From positions 1 through 64,000 of the forward strand of contig JAJVIP010000015.1 of assembly GCA_022072025.1 (NCBI GenBank): a DNA stretch of 64,000 nt, read 5' to 3'. Of the stretch, positions 44,622 to 53,173 are shown piece after piece. Positions within the stretch are counted from its first letter, which is position 1, and every line of letters begins with the position of its first letter. Below the pieces are notes generated by a model. That model did not search any database, was not told the origin of the DNA, and saw only the letters and a program-made list of their open reading frames with translations. The position numbers were made by a program, and so were the translations under genes. The DNA is from Elusimicrobiota bacterium (GTDB lineage: Bacteria > Elusimicrobiota > Elusimicrobia > F11).

Positions 44622-46052
44622 TCAACTTGCCTTGCGCTTCTCGAGCGCGCTCTCTGGCAATAAGGAGCGCAAGAGAAGGCTTCCTTCTTTTCTTAAAGGC
44701 AACTCAAGCTGGAACGTGGTTCCATCCTTTCCTGTTTGCAACATTTCCAAAACGCCGCCGTGAAATTCAGCGTAGCGCCGGGCCCGGCTTAAGCTGAGTC
44801 CCTGACGATGCTCTTTGGTTGAAAAAAAAGGCTGAAAAAGACGAGGCGCCAAATGTTCGGGAATACCCTTCCCCGTATCCCGGACCACCAATTGAACCAT
44901 GCCCAAATCCGAACGGTTTTTGATGGAGATGATAATTTGCCCCGACTCATTAACAAGCGCCTCCAAGGCATTTTTCAACAATTCATGGATGATGAAGCGC
45001 AACAAAGCCAAATCCCCGGGAATATCGGGCACGGGATCATCCGATAGAAATTCGACGGCAAGAGTGGGGCGACGCTCCGCAAACAATTCCGCCATTTCCC
45101 GTTCCACCAGCTCTTTCAATGAGACGGGGCCAGACACTAGCTCCCGGCGGTTGGTGAGATGCAAATAATCATCCAAGGCGGACGTCACGTCTTGCAGTTG
45201 GGCTTGAACTCTCTGAAAATTCTCGCTCAATTCTTGGGCGCCCTCGACCAACAAATGCAACCGCGCTTTCCAAAAACTCTCGCTTTTGTTTTTTGGATCC
45301 AACAGCCCCAATCGTTCCAACGTTAATAAGAGCTGCCCCTGAGCCGACACCAAAGTGGACCGAACCCGCTGGGCCACACCTTTGGCAAACATTTCTTCTT
45401 CACTCCACGAAAGCTCCTGTTTCCGTTTTAAGGTGGATTCCATGTCCTCCATTAATTTTTTTTGGAGCAGGGTAATTTCTTGTTGTTTTTCGGTGAGATA
45501 GGATTGGTTGGCTTGAGTGAAAAGGTGTCTCAAATTGGAAATCCTCGATTCCAAATCTTTCGCTTGGCTTTTGAGCAGTTCGTTGTTCTCTGAAAAATAC
45601 CGTATATCGTTGTCCCGTTGGCGCAACTGTTGAAGACGAAATTCTTCGGATTTTTTTTCAAAATCGCTCAGCCGCAACCGCAAAGACTCATTTTCACCTT
45701 CCAATTCGGCCAGTCTCTTGCGAAGTTCTTGGGCTTCTTCCAACAAGTTGTTCTTTTCACGCTCCAACGCCAGTTTTTCTTGGCTTAGAATCAAGGTCTT
45801 TGATTTAAGATCGTCCTCCGATACGCCCAAAAGCGACCTCAACAAATCATTTTCATCATTGGACACTTTCTCTTTGGATTTGTGCTCATCTAAGATCTGG
45901 TTGATTTTTTTTTCGAATTCATCCAGGTCGGACAGATACTCCTTGAACACGATTTCTTTTTCGCTTTCGGTGACTGTGGGCAACGCCCACAAGCGTTTGG
46001 CCAATCTTTCTTTGAAGAGTCGAAGCTGACTTCCCCAATCCATCGCGGTCAT
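44622..46052 (-). CDS. Coiled-coil sensor kinase-like ATPase (HATPase_c)
   Basis: 476 residues, cytoplasmic. Residues 30-250 are nearly continuous coiled coil. Residues 320-465 are a GHKL ATPase: N box FIIHELLKNALEAL, G1 RDTGKGIPEHL, F LFQPFFSTK, G2 QGLSLSRARRYAE. There is no canonical H box (H-E-x-x-x-P); the helix before the ATPase reads RLHLLVEGAQELSENF, so phospho-acceptance is uncertain. It starts as ATGA on the stop of the PorV-LysM gene and is followed after 9 bases by the pseudo-receiver protein. Confidence 0.8.
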   Translation of the reverse strand: MTAMDWGSQLRLFKERLAKRLWALPTVTESEKEIVFKEYLSDLDEFEKKINQILDEHKSKEKVSNDENDLLRSLLGVSEDDLKSKTLILSQEKLALEREKNNLLEEAQELRKRLAELEGENESLRLRLSDFEKKSEEFRLQQLRQRDNDIRYFSENNELLKSQAKDLESRISNLRHLFTQANQSYLTEKQQEITLLQKKLMEDMESTLKRKQELSWSEEEMFAKGVAQRVRSTLVSAQGQLLLTLERLGLLDPKNKSESFWKARLHLLVEGAQELSENFQRVQAQLQDVTSALDDYLHLTNRRELVSGPVSLKELVEREMAELFAERRPTLAVEFLSDDPVPDIPGDLALLRFIIHELLKNALEALVNESGQIIISIKNRSDLGMVQLVVRDTGKGIPEHLAPRLFQPFFSTKEHRQGLSLSRARRYAEFHGGVLEMLQTGKDGTTFQLELPLRKEGSLLLRSLLPESALEKRKAS

Positions 46053-47536
46053 GGGATGACCAATGTGGATCCGACTTTGGGGAGACCTCGGTCAATTTTA
46101 TCGGGATTGGCCGAGTAGATCTTTTTCCATTGGCTGGCGTCACCATAGTATTCGCGGGCAATGCTTTGAAGTGTTTCTCCGGCGGAGACTTTGTGGGTTC
46201 GGATGCTGTTTTGTTTTTGGCGAATGGCTTTGAGCGTTCCTCTCTCGGCGGAGAGATGTCCCTCCAATTCCCGCACCCGCGCCTTCAAATCTCGAATCAC
46301 CGCGTCTCTTTCACCCAATAAATCCTTGTTTTTCAGTTGCTCGATTCGCGACTTCGCGTTCTCCAATTCTTCTTTGGCCAATCGCTTCTTTTGTTCGAGT
46401 TCCGCCAAAGAGGCTTTGAGCTCCGCTTCTTTGCTGGTCATCATGAGGACATTTTGATCCAGTTGACTGGCTTGCTCCAAGGCGCGGTCGTAGTAAATTT
46501 CAGAAAATTGAGGACGACCAAACCGGTAACTGAGGGAAGCTCGAAACTGCCCCGTATTGTCCGTGGCATTTCGGAGAGGAATCAAATGCGCGATGTCCAA
46601 TTGAATGGGAGACACATAAATTCCAACACCCGTTGCCAGGGTGTCCACGCCATCGGTGTCCCGGTACCCCCACCCCAACCGGGGACGGACCACTCCCCTT
46701 GCCAAAAGCCACTCCAGTCCCGGGTGAATTCGCCAAAGCCCTCCACTGGCATATTCCAAATCGAGCAACATGTGAAGCGTAGGGGTGTATTTGTAAAAGA
46801 TCCCTGTGATGAGAGACGGACCAGCCGGGTTGGCATCTGGATTGAAAAGCTGCCGGAGGGCCAAACCCGATTGGAGTTTTCGGTTCACGGGAAAAATCAA
46901 CCCTCCTGTCAGGCCCAAACCCAAAGACGATTCTCCCACGCGGTCCGAGAGGTCGTCACCATGTTGTTGACGCAAAGTTACTGCCAATCCCCCTTTGGCT
47001 GAGAATTTAAGAATCCCACGGGTCCATCTTTCCAAAGGGGCGTCCCCTGCTGTCCCCACAGTGACATCAACAATATGGGCTCCTTTGGCTGGAACCTCTC
47101 CATAAATTCCCATGGTCAGCGGGTAATTTTTGTCTTTGAAACGTGTGGGGACTGAATAGACCCCGTTAAAGTCTGACCGGGCCGACTCTCCAATGCTAAA
47201 GGATCGGCCATAATCAAAAGCTATTTCTTTTTGATTGATTTCATAGAGACCGGCGGGGTTATAGAAAAGGGAATAGACGTCTCCGGAGACGGCCGAATAA
47301 CCATTGCCCAAAGCAATGGCCCGAGCCCCACGGCTCTGAGGAGGAGAAGCGTGGGTCAAAACAACCAAAGTCAAAACAAAAACAAGAAAAAAAATAAGGC
47401 CGGGAAACCAGCGAACATAGAAGGGATCTTTCCGATAGATGTGTCGAACGGGAAGAACTTTAAAAAGAACGGGCCGGGTCCATTCGGACCGGCGAACCGG
47501 TGGGATTGTTTTTTGTTTAGGTTCCGAGCGTCGCAT
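46049..47536 (-). CDS. PorV-like barrel with coiled coil and C-terminal LysM
   Basis: 495 residues. A 40-residue basic leader precedes a hydrophobic stretch (LIFFLVFVLTLVVLTHA). Then comes the PorV-family hallmark (RGARAIALGNGYSAVSGDV, YSLFYNPAGLYEI) and a beta-barrel to about residue 330. Residues 335-440 are coiled coil (EAELKASLAELEQKKRLA). Residues 442-495 are a LysM peptidoglycan-binding domain (HKVSAGETLQSIAREYYGD). It probably ties an outer-membrane barrel to the cell wall. It heads the signalling run below it, coupled to the kinase-like ATPase by a 4-base overlap. Confidence 0.85.
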   Translation of the reverse strand: MRRSEPKQKTIPPVRRSEWTRPVLFKVLPVRHIYRKDPFYVRWFPGLIFFLVFVLTLVVLTHASPPQSRGARAIALGNGYSAVSGDVYSLFYNPAGLYEINQKEIAFDYGRSFSIGESARSDFNGVYSVPTRFKDKNYPLTMGIYGEVPAKGAHIVDVTVGTAGDAPLERWTRGILKFSAKGGLAVTLRQQHGDDLSDRVGESSLGLGLTGGLIFPVNRKLQSGLALRQLFNPDANPAGPSLITGIFYKYTPTLHMLLDLEYASGGLWRIHPGLEWLLARGVVRPRLGWGYRDTDGVDTLATGVGIYVSPIQLDIAHLIPLRNATDNTGQFRASLSYRFGRPQFSEIYYDRALEQASQLDQNVLMMTSKEAELKASLAELEQKKRLAKEELENAKSRIEQLKNKDLLGERDAVIRDLKARVRELEGHLSAERGTLKAIRQKQNSIRTHKVSAGETLQSIAREYYGDASQWKKIYSANPDKIDRGLPKVGSTLVIP

Positions 47537-47593
47537 AGAATCGAAACCGGTAATTTAATGCTGAAATCTGCACTAAACTACCGATTTGATTCT
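47537..47593. promoter_or_regulatory. Imperfect inverted repeat upstream of the PorV-LysM operon
   Basis: Arms AGAATCGAAACCGGTA (47537-47552) and TACCGATTTGATTCT (47579-47593) pair with two mismatches and one gap. The repeat directly abuts the ATG of the minus-strand operon. It may be an operator or a leader hairpin; no regulator is identified. Confidence 0.35.
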
Positions 47594-47631
47594 AAGCCTA
47601 AGGGGTTTGAGGCGGAAATTCAATCCGTCTT

Positions 47632-47784
47632 TTAAGAATTGGCAGTGGCTGAAACGGGGGCAACACCCTTCTTAATTTTTCCTTCCGACAGCAGTTTTTC
47701 CTTCTTTCTTTTGAGGCGACGTTTCCAGCGTTGATTGTGTTTGTGCCGCTTGGCCTTTTGGCCGCTTTTTGTTCGATGACTCAT
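47632..47784 (-). CDS. 50-residue highly basic protein
   Basis: Starts at the ATG 47784 with TTGGAG nine bases upstream; longer in-frame versions have no ribosome site. Nearly half the residues are Lys, Arg or His (SHRTKSGQKAKRHKHNQRWK, RLKRKKEKLL), which suggests RNA or ribosome binding, like the small basic ribosome-associated proteins of some phyla. No specific family is recognised. It is divergent from hemH, with 53 bases between the starts. Confidence 0.6.
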   Translation of the reverse strand: MSHRTKSGQKAKRHKHNQRWKRRLKRKKEKLLSEGKIKKGVAPVSATANS

Positions 47785-47837
47785 GTGAGGTGACTCCAAG
47801 AAGTTAATTTTTACTAGAAGTGAAATACAATTTTTGT

Positions 47838-48836
47838 ATGACCAAGCCAATGTTCAATAAAAAGCGCGCCATTTTATTCCTTAATTTGGGCGGACCCGCA
47901 ACCCAGAATGATGTGCGCCCTTTTCTGTTTCGCCTTTTTGAAGATCCTGAAATTATTCGAATACCTTTCACTCCTTTAAGAAAAGGTGTGGCCTGGGTCC
48001 TCTCCTTGGCTCGAGACAAAGAATCACAAGCGATGTACCAAAAAATCGGGGGCGGATCCCCGATCAGGCGCCTGACCGAAAACCAAGCGATGCGAACTGA
48101 AAACTTATTGAAGAAGAAGGGATTTGACACCATCGTCCAAACCGCGTTCACTTGTTCAGATCCTCTCGTTGAAGATGTGGTCAAGGATCTCTCTGATCAG
48201 GGCGTTGAGAATTTCCTTTCATTTCCTCTTTACCCCCAATACTCTCTCACCACCACCAAAGGCGCATTGAATCGAACCCGGGCCGCCGTGAAACGTTTTT
48301 CCCCTCAAGCCAAGTTAATTGAAATTTGTTCCTGGCACCTCCATCCCTTGTTTCTTCAATCCCATTCGGAACTCATCAGACAATCGATTGCGACCATGCC
48401 TGACCCGAAGGAAGAACATATCCACTTGGTGTTTTCGGCGCATTCCATTCCAGAAAAATTGGTCACGGAATCAGGCGATCCCTATCAACAACAAATGGAG
48501 GAGACCGTTCGAGGCGTCCTCGAAGCTTTGAAGTGGAAGGGCCCTTGGACTCTGTCGTGGCAATCCAAACTGGGCCCTCTTAAGTGGATTGGACCCTCCA
48601 CCAAAGAAACCTTGATCCAGCTGGGCGCGAAAGGGGTGAAACAAATCTTGGTGGTTCCCATCGCTTTCGTGACCGATCATATTGAAACCCTCTATGAATT
48701 GGACCAGGAACTATCGCAAGTGGCTTCTGAATCAGGCATTCAAACCTACAAACGGGTTCCGGGATTGAACAGCCATCCGACTTTCATCGAGGCCTTGGCC
48801 GATTTGGCACTCAATCAAAAAGAATTCTGGAACTAA
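47838..48836 (+). CDS. hemH: Ferrochelatase
   Basis: 332 residues from the ATG at 47838 (a GTG at 47820 is an alternative; neither has a clear ribosome site). Motifs: ILFLNLGGPATQNDVRPFL, YPQYSLTTTKGA, FSAHSIPEKLV with the metal-binding His, and FVTDHIETLYELD with the catalytic Glu. It inserts Fe2+ into a porphyrin. No other heme-synthesis gene lies here, so whether the substrate is protoporphyrin or coproporphyrin cannot be told. It ends convergently on the flavin/ABC cluster. Confidence 0.93.
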   Translation: MTKPMFNKKRAILFLNLGGPATQNDVRPFLFRLFEDPEIIRIPFTPLRKGVAWVLSLARDKESQAMYQKIGGGSPIRRLTENQAMRTENLLKKKGFDTIVQTAFTCSDPLVEDVVKDLSDQGVENFLSFPLYPQYSLTTTKGALNRTRAAVKRFSPQAKLIEICSWHLHPLFLQSHSELIRQSIATMPDPKEEHIHLVFSAHSIPEKLVTESGDPYQQQMEETVRGVLEALKWKGPWTLSWQSKLGPLKWIGPSTKETLIQLGAKGVKQILVVPIAFVTDHIETLYELDQELSQVASESGIQTYKRVPGLNSHPTFIEALADLALNQKEFWN

Positions 48837-49831
48837 TCAAGCTCCGATAGAGCTTGGGCGAAATCGCGGTTGAGGTGATCCAACACTTGGAGAACAGCCA
48901 TATCCACCCAGATCTCCACTGTTCTTTCAATCAACCTATCGAGACGCCGGCCGTTTTCCTCAGATAGACCTTCCGTGATCGGGAACCCCTTCGCCCAATC
49001 AAACCCACCCAACAAAGTCTTTTCATATCCATGCCGCCGTCGCCACTCCCCCATGTCGTAACGCCATCGATATTTGTTTCCGATCATGAGAAAAACACCC
49101 TTTGACGTGTCAGTGGATTTCACAATCTGAAAATCAATTTTGACTGGCACGTTCCACAAATTAATCTGAAAAATGACCGGAACTGGATGAAACAATCCTT
49201 CCTTCGTGTATTTTAATCGAACACTTTTTTTTAAGTCCGCGAGATTCTCCTCAGGTTCCTCCAATGAAGACCAGTGGGCGCCCAACGCCGTATTCCCCGC
49301 TGATAAAAAGTACGGCAGGCGTTTTTGAACCCAGTATCCCCACACATGTCTTAAGACCTCATCAAAGAAAACACTGTCCTGCGGATCCAAGAGGGGCCGC
49401 GTGTCTTCAACCGAATTCCAGAAATATCCTCTTCCGGAAAGAAATTGAAAGCCGTGGCGATGACGCCACAAATTCCAAGCGCTCTCCCCATTCTCTTTTT
49501 TTACTGGTTCAATTTTGAGCGCCAAAACATTTTTTCGATCTTCCGTTGTCTCAAAAACAACACGGGTTGCCACGCCCCACATCATAGCCGCGGTCAGTCC
49601 ATAGGTGGGAGCCAACCATTTGACAGGGCCAAACCGTATTTCATCTCCCCGAACCAGTCCGGTTTTTTGACGTCCCGGAGAAAGGAATTGCGCTCGAAAC
49701 GTCAATGGAAATTTTCTTTCATGAATGCCTAAAGACTCAGGAGGTTTGCTGTCGCAAGAGGTGAAATGGATCTGCCAAGCCAACCCAAGCAGAAAAAGGA
49801 AAAGAAAACTCTTTCGGGTCAGGAACCTCAC
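48833..49831 (-). CDS. Exported hypothetical protein, possible lipoprotein
   Basis: 332 residues from a GTG overlapping the TPR stop (GTGA). The signal peptide RKSFLFLFLLGLAWQIHFTS ends before Cys26, which fits a lipobox loosely. The rest is a mixed, Trp-rich soluble domain (WNLWRHRHGFQFLSGRGYFW, GYWVQKRLPYFL) with no family I recognise. Being last of the apbE/ABC cluster, it could be a periplasmic substrate or binding component of that module (inference). Confidence 0.7.
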   Translation of the reverse strand: MRFLTRKSFLFLFLLGLAWQIHFTSCDSKPPESLGIHERKFPLTFRAQFLSPGRQKTGLVRGDEIRFGPVKWLAPTYGLTAAMMWGVATRVVFETTEDRKNVLALKIEPVKKENGESAWNLWRHRHGFQFLSGRGYFWNSVEDTRPLLDPQDSVFFDEVLRHVWGYWVQKRLPYFLSAGNTALGAHWSSLEEPEENLADLKKSVRLKYTKEGLFHPVPVIFQINLWNVPVKIDFQIVKSTDTSKGVFLMIGNKYRWRYDMGEWRRRHGYEKTLLGGFDWAKGFPITEGLSEENGRRLDRLIERTVEIWVDMAVLQVLDHLNRDFAQALSELD

Positions 49832-50520
49832 GAAGGATGACGGAGTGACTCTCGAAGCAACGGAATCTCGTTTCGAGCCCGATCATGATATTCACGGTCT
49901 TGAGGCGATTGCAAAACGGCCTCCCAAATCCGAAGGGCATCGGCGTACCTTTTTTTGGCCTTGTAGGAATTGGCCAACACCGATTTGATGGTGGGAGGGC
50001 AATTGGGGTCTTTTAAGGCGTCTTCCAACATGCGAATCATGTTGTCCAATTGGCTGGTCTTCATATAGCCAATACCGGCCGCAACGGTTCGAAAGGACCA
50101 ATAGGAAGGGTTATAGGAAATACCCTCTTTGAGGATTTCCATGGCTTCATCGGGACGGTTGGTGGCCTTTAGCCAAGCCAAAGTGGCGGCTCCAAACAAA
50201 TAAGCTCGGGTAAAATATGGATCAATGCGCGTGACGCGCAGGGTTTCTTCTTTTAAAGAGGGATAATTTTTACCACTCGCCGCCTCGCTGCCATAACTGC
50301 CCATATTCTGGAGAAGCTGAATCCAGGCGACATCAGCGGCAAGCGCGCGAAACCCAAACGAAATAAATACCGGGTCTTGAAGACCACTGAATTGGGTGAT
50401 CAAGGCATTAAAATGCGGGTAGGGGAGAGGATATTGTCGCTCCATTTTATTTTTTGACAAGAATAAAAATAACAACAGCCCGCTCAAAAAGAATATTTTT
50501 CTCACCCAAGGGAATGTCAT
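49828..50520 (-). CDS. TPR-repeat membrane-anchored protein
   Basis: 230 residues from the ATG at 50520, which shares one base with the stop of the permease gene (TGATG). An N-terminal TM anchor (WVRKIFFLSGLLLFLFLS) is followed by tetratricopeptide-like helices (AYLFGAATLAWLKATNRPDE, GISYNPSYWSFRTVAAGIGY, LANSYKAKKRYADALRIWEA). It is probably a periplasmic or cytoplasmic-face scaffold for the ABC pair immediately upstream. I recognise no named family. Confidence 0.75.
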   Translation of the reverse strand: MTFPWVRKIFFLSGLLLFLFLSKNKMERQYPLPYPHFNALITQFSGLQDPVFISFGFRALAADVAWIQLLQNMGSYGSEAASGKNYPSLKEETLRVTRIDPYFTRAYLFGAATLAWLKATNRPDEAMEILKEGISYNPSYWSFRTVAAGIGYMKTSQLDNMIRMLEDALKDPNCPPTIKSVLANSYKAKKRYADALRIWEAVLQSPQDREYHDRARNEIPLLRESLRHPS

Positions 50521-51287
50521 CAAAATTCCTTTTGAGAAAAAAGCCAACAGGTCAAAAAGAGCGCCACCCCGATATAGGCCAGCGAATATCCCGCGAACCA
50601 AATAAACCATTCAGGAGAAGGGACAAGATGCGCGCGAAAAAAATCACGGTAATTGAAATATGAAAAGTTCGGAACCAACGCCCCCAATATTTCCGCCACC
50701 ACCTTCACAAGAGGGTTTTCAGACCGGTCCGACATAAATTTCAATTCCGTTGTGAAATGTCCCAAAACCCAAAGAAAGCCCGTTAACGTCATGGCGGACG
50801 CGGTGGAGGTGGTCAAGAGCGAAATCATCAGAGCCAAGGCACCCACCACCGCAATTTTTGCAATGGTGCAAAGAATGGCGATCGAATAGAAGATTTCAAA
50901 ACTCCAACCCATCAACTTTAAGCTGACAAGATGCAAAAGCGCCATACATATAATGCCTGAAACCAAAGCGACCATGGTCCCCAGAAACCGCCCCGCGATA
51001 TAACTCCATCTTTCTATCGGATGGCTCAAAATCAGATAAATGGTTCGAGATTCCATTTCCTCTAAAACCAAATTAACCGTTACGAAAAGGACCATGATCA
51101 GAGCCAGAAATTCAATTCCTCCCAAACCCAAATCGATCATCATGCGCCCTTGTTCTTCCACAGCCAGAGAGGAAATAATGACCCCTCCACCCAAAAGAAT
51201 GATACCGAACAAGACGATGCTGAGATAAATGCGGTTGCGAACATGTTCCTTGATGGTGTAGTGCGCTATGGCTAAGAGGCTTTCCGT
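50520..51287 (-). CDS. ABC-2 type transporter permease
   Basis: 255 residues if started at ACG 51287, four bases after GAGGAGGT. A TTG at 51212 would remove the amphipathic entry helix (ESLLAIAHYTIKEHVRNRIY) that this permease family normally has, so the upstream start is preferred despite the rare codon. About six TM helices; MVLFVTVNLVLEEMESRTIY and ILSHPIERWSYIAGRFLG are typical of the NosY/ABC-2 family. It overlaps the ATPase gene end by 16 bases and works with it. Confidence 0.8.
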   Translation of the reverse strand, partial: TESLLAIAHYTIKEHVRNRIYLSIVLFGIILLGGGVIISSLAVEEQGRMMIDLGLGGIEFLALIMVLFVTVNLVLEEMESRTIYLILSHPIERWSYIAGRFLGTMVALVSGIICMALLHLVSLKLMGWSFEIFYSIAILCTIAKIAVVGALALMISLLTTSTASAMTLTGFLWVLGHFTTELKFMSDRSENPLVKVVAEILGALVPNFSYFNYRDFFRAHLVPSPEWFIWFAGYSLAYIGVALFLTCWLFSQKEF

Positions 51288-52060
51288 GGGACCTCCTCAA
51301 TAAATTTCAAAGGACCTATTCCTTCTGTCCGTCGAACTGACTCGGCAAAAATCTTCTCAAGTTTTCCTTCTTGCCCTTTCCATTCGGCATGTTCCATGAG
51401 GCGCTCCACGCGCCCTCCCGCCAAAATCCCAATTCGATCGCACACGCGTTCCACTTCAGAAATGTTATGAGACGACAAAAAAATTGTCTTTCCTTTTGAT
51501 TTGAGAAAAAGGATCAACTGCCTTAATTCCTGAATGGCCAAGGGGTCCAAACCCGTCACAGGTTCGTCCATGATGAGAATCTCAGGATCATGCAAGAGAG
51601 CTTGAGCCATGCTGACTCGCTGCATCATGCCTTTTGAGTAATCCGACACACGCCGGTTGGCGCTGTTCGACAACCCCACCTTTTCGATGATGTCATCGAC
51701 GCAAGCCTCCTGCCTGGCTTTTGGAATTTTGGAAAGTTTCGCGAAAGTCCGAATGGCCTCGCGCCCCGTCAAATATTTATTGATGTAGGCGGCTTCCGGC
51801 AAATAGCCGATTTTTTTTAAAGCGGTTAGATCGGGCATCGATTTCCCCAACACTTCCACTTTCCCTTTCGTTGGACGAAGCAAACCCAACAAAAGCTTGA
51901 TGGTGGTGGTTTTTCCTGAACCATTGAGTCCGAGCAACCCGAAAACTTCTCCTGAGTTGATTTCCAATGAAAGGTCCGTCAGCCCCACGCTTTCTTTGGT
52001 CATCCCAAGATGAGACCGCCGATAAATCTTGGTTAGGTTTTCAAATTTAATAATGCTCAT
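51272..52060 (-). CDS. ABC transporter ATP-binding protein
   Basis: 262 residues. Walker A is LGLNGSGKTTTIK, Q-loop YLPEAAYINKYL, signature SDYSKGMMQRVSMA, Walker B ILIMDEPVTGLDP and H-loop SSHNISEV. The arrangement is of the ABC-2 exporter/NosF type (single ATPase with an integral permease). It is sandwiched between the four-TM protein (14-base overlap) and the permease. Substrate unknown; the apbE/FMN-binding context suggests maturation or export of a redox component (inference). Confidence 0.9.
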   Translation of the reverse strand: MSIIKFENLTKIYRRSHLGMTKESVGLTDLSLEINSGEVFGLLGLNGSGKTTTIKLLLGLLRPTKGKVEVLGKSMPDLTALKKIGYLPEAAYINKYLTGREAIRTFAKLSKIPKARQEACVDDIIEKVGLSNSANRRVSDYSKGMMQRVSMAQALLHDPEILIMDEPVTGLDPLAIQELRQLILFLKSKGKTIFLSSHNISEVERVCDRIGILAGGRVERLMEHAEWKGQEGKLEKIFAESVRRTEGIGPLKFIEEVPRKAS

Positions 52061-52577
52061 TGTTCTCTCCGCCGACGTTTCGAATTTTTACTTTTTTCTT
52101 TGATGGGGAAAAAATCAAGAACGACCCCAAGGTTACGATCAAAATAAACAGCATCGATTGAAATAAAACAAAAGAAAAAACTTTTAACAAGGCGAAAGAG
52201 GGGCTCACAAAACGCACCAGCCATCCGGACGCTTCTCCCAAAAGAGCGGAGAAAAATGAGGCAAATATAATTCCAATTTTCGTTGATGTGCGGTAAGGGG
52301 CGAAAATGACCAGGTGAGTCAACAACAAGATCACCATGGCCATCATGGGCAGGTGAGCGTGGGTGACCTCCAGCATTGAAGCGGCGGACCGCGCCACCTT
52401 GAAATCGGCCTCCGATCCGAGATAATAATGAACGACGGACGACGGGCTTAAACCCATCTTGGAGAAATAAATAAACACGTTGGTGAGCCAAAAACCGGCC
52501 AGAAACAACAACGTGAGAAGCAAGGTTAATTTCATCAGGGGATTGTTCTGAAACCCCCCTTTCTCCATATATTTCAT
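52047..52577 (-). CDS. Four-TM membrane protein with conserved-looking histidines
   Basis: 176 residues, starting as ATGA on the stop of the FMN-binding gene. Four TM helices (LTLLLTLLFLAGFWLTNVFI, MMAMVILLLTHLVIFAP, IGIIFASFFSALLGEA, VLFQSMLFILIVTLGSFLI). Four histidines lie at helix ends (H50, H73, H75, H88, in THAHLPMMAM and LLLTHL), suitable for heme or metal ligation, although this is inference. No family recognised. It is a candidate membrane electron carrier serving the FMN-binding protein. Confidence 0.75.
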   Translation of the reverse strand: MKYMEKGGFQNNPLMKLTLLLTLLFLAGFWLTNVFIYFSKMGLSPSSVVHYYLGSEADFKVARSAASMLEVTHAHLPMMAMVILLLTHLVIFAPYRTSTKIGIIFASFFSALLGEASGWLVRFVSPSFALLKVFSFVLFQSMLFILIVTLGSFLIFSPSKKKVKIRNVGGENNEHY

Positions 52578-53173
52578 TTTTTTTCCTCTGTATTCGGGCT
52601 GACACCAATCTGGTAAATGGCCAATATCTTTCGAACAGATTCCGTGACCGCTTGGGTGGTCAATGTGGCTCCCGCCACGTTTCGGACCCCTCTTTTAACC
52701 CACAGATCCTGATTTAAATTTTTCCCTGAAAAAGTTTCAAACCATTTCTTGGAAGGCAAATAATCTTCGGGCTCGTTAAAGGCCAACAATTCAACAAAGC
52801 CTATTTCCCCTGTGGGTTTTAAAAACACCATCAATGTTTCAGGCATTGTGCGAACCACATGCGTGTGAAAAAAAGCAAACCCAACCGCCTGGCCGAGTTT
52901 CCGACCTTCGTAGTATGTCACCAGCGAGGAATCGACCTTGGATTTGGCCGCTTGTTCAATTTGACTTATTTGCTCGCGAGTTAAATACAAATTTTTCCTT
53001 TCAACCAGGGTCTCTTCTGGGAAGGCAATCTTCAGGGCTTGCTCCTGCGACAATAAAACCCGGCTCCAAACGGAGCCGGGTTTTAGGATGAGGAGAAGGA
53101 AGAAGGATCCAACGATAAAAAAACTTCTGAAAAATTTAGAAATGATATCCCACCGCCGCGTTGAACTTGTCAA
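52574..53173 (-). CDS. FMN-binding-domain protein (RnfG/NqrC/NosR-like)
   Basis: 199 residues from the TTG at 53173; the true start is uncertain (an ATT at 53143, behind GGTGGGA, is another choice). N-terminal hydrophobic signal/anchor (FFIVGSFFLLLILKPGSV). The C-terminal part is an FMN-bind domain: GFAFFHTHVVRTMPETLMVF, then GVRNVAGATLTTQAVTESV, where the Thr in the GATLTT stretch is the expected site of covalent FMN attachment by ApbE. apbE lies two genes upstream. The protein would act outside the cytoplasm as a one-electron carrier. Confidence 0.85.
   Translation of the reverse strand: MTSSTRRWDIISKFFRSFFIVGSFFLLLILKPGSVWSRVLLSQEQALKIAFPEETLVERKNLYLTREQISQIEQAAKSKVDSSLVTYYEGRKLGQAVGFAFFHTHVVRTMPETLMVFLKPTGEIGFVELLAFNEPEDYLPSKKWFETFSGKNLNQDLWVKRGVRNVAGATLTTQAVTESVRKILAIYQIGVSPNTEEKK

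Noticed and set aside
49828-53173. A nitrous-oxide reductase (nosRDFY) cluster
   Set aside because: The ATPase/permease and FMN-binding parts are similar in kind, but there is no nosZ, no nosD-type beta-helix protein and no NosL.
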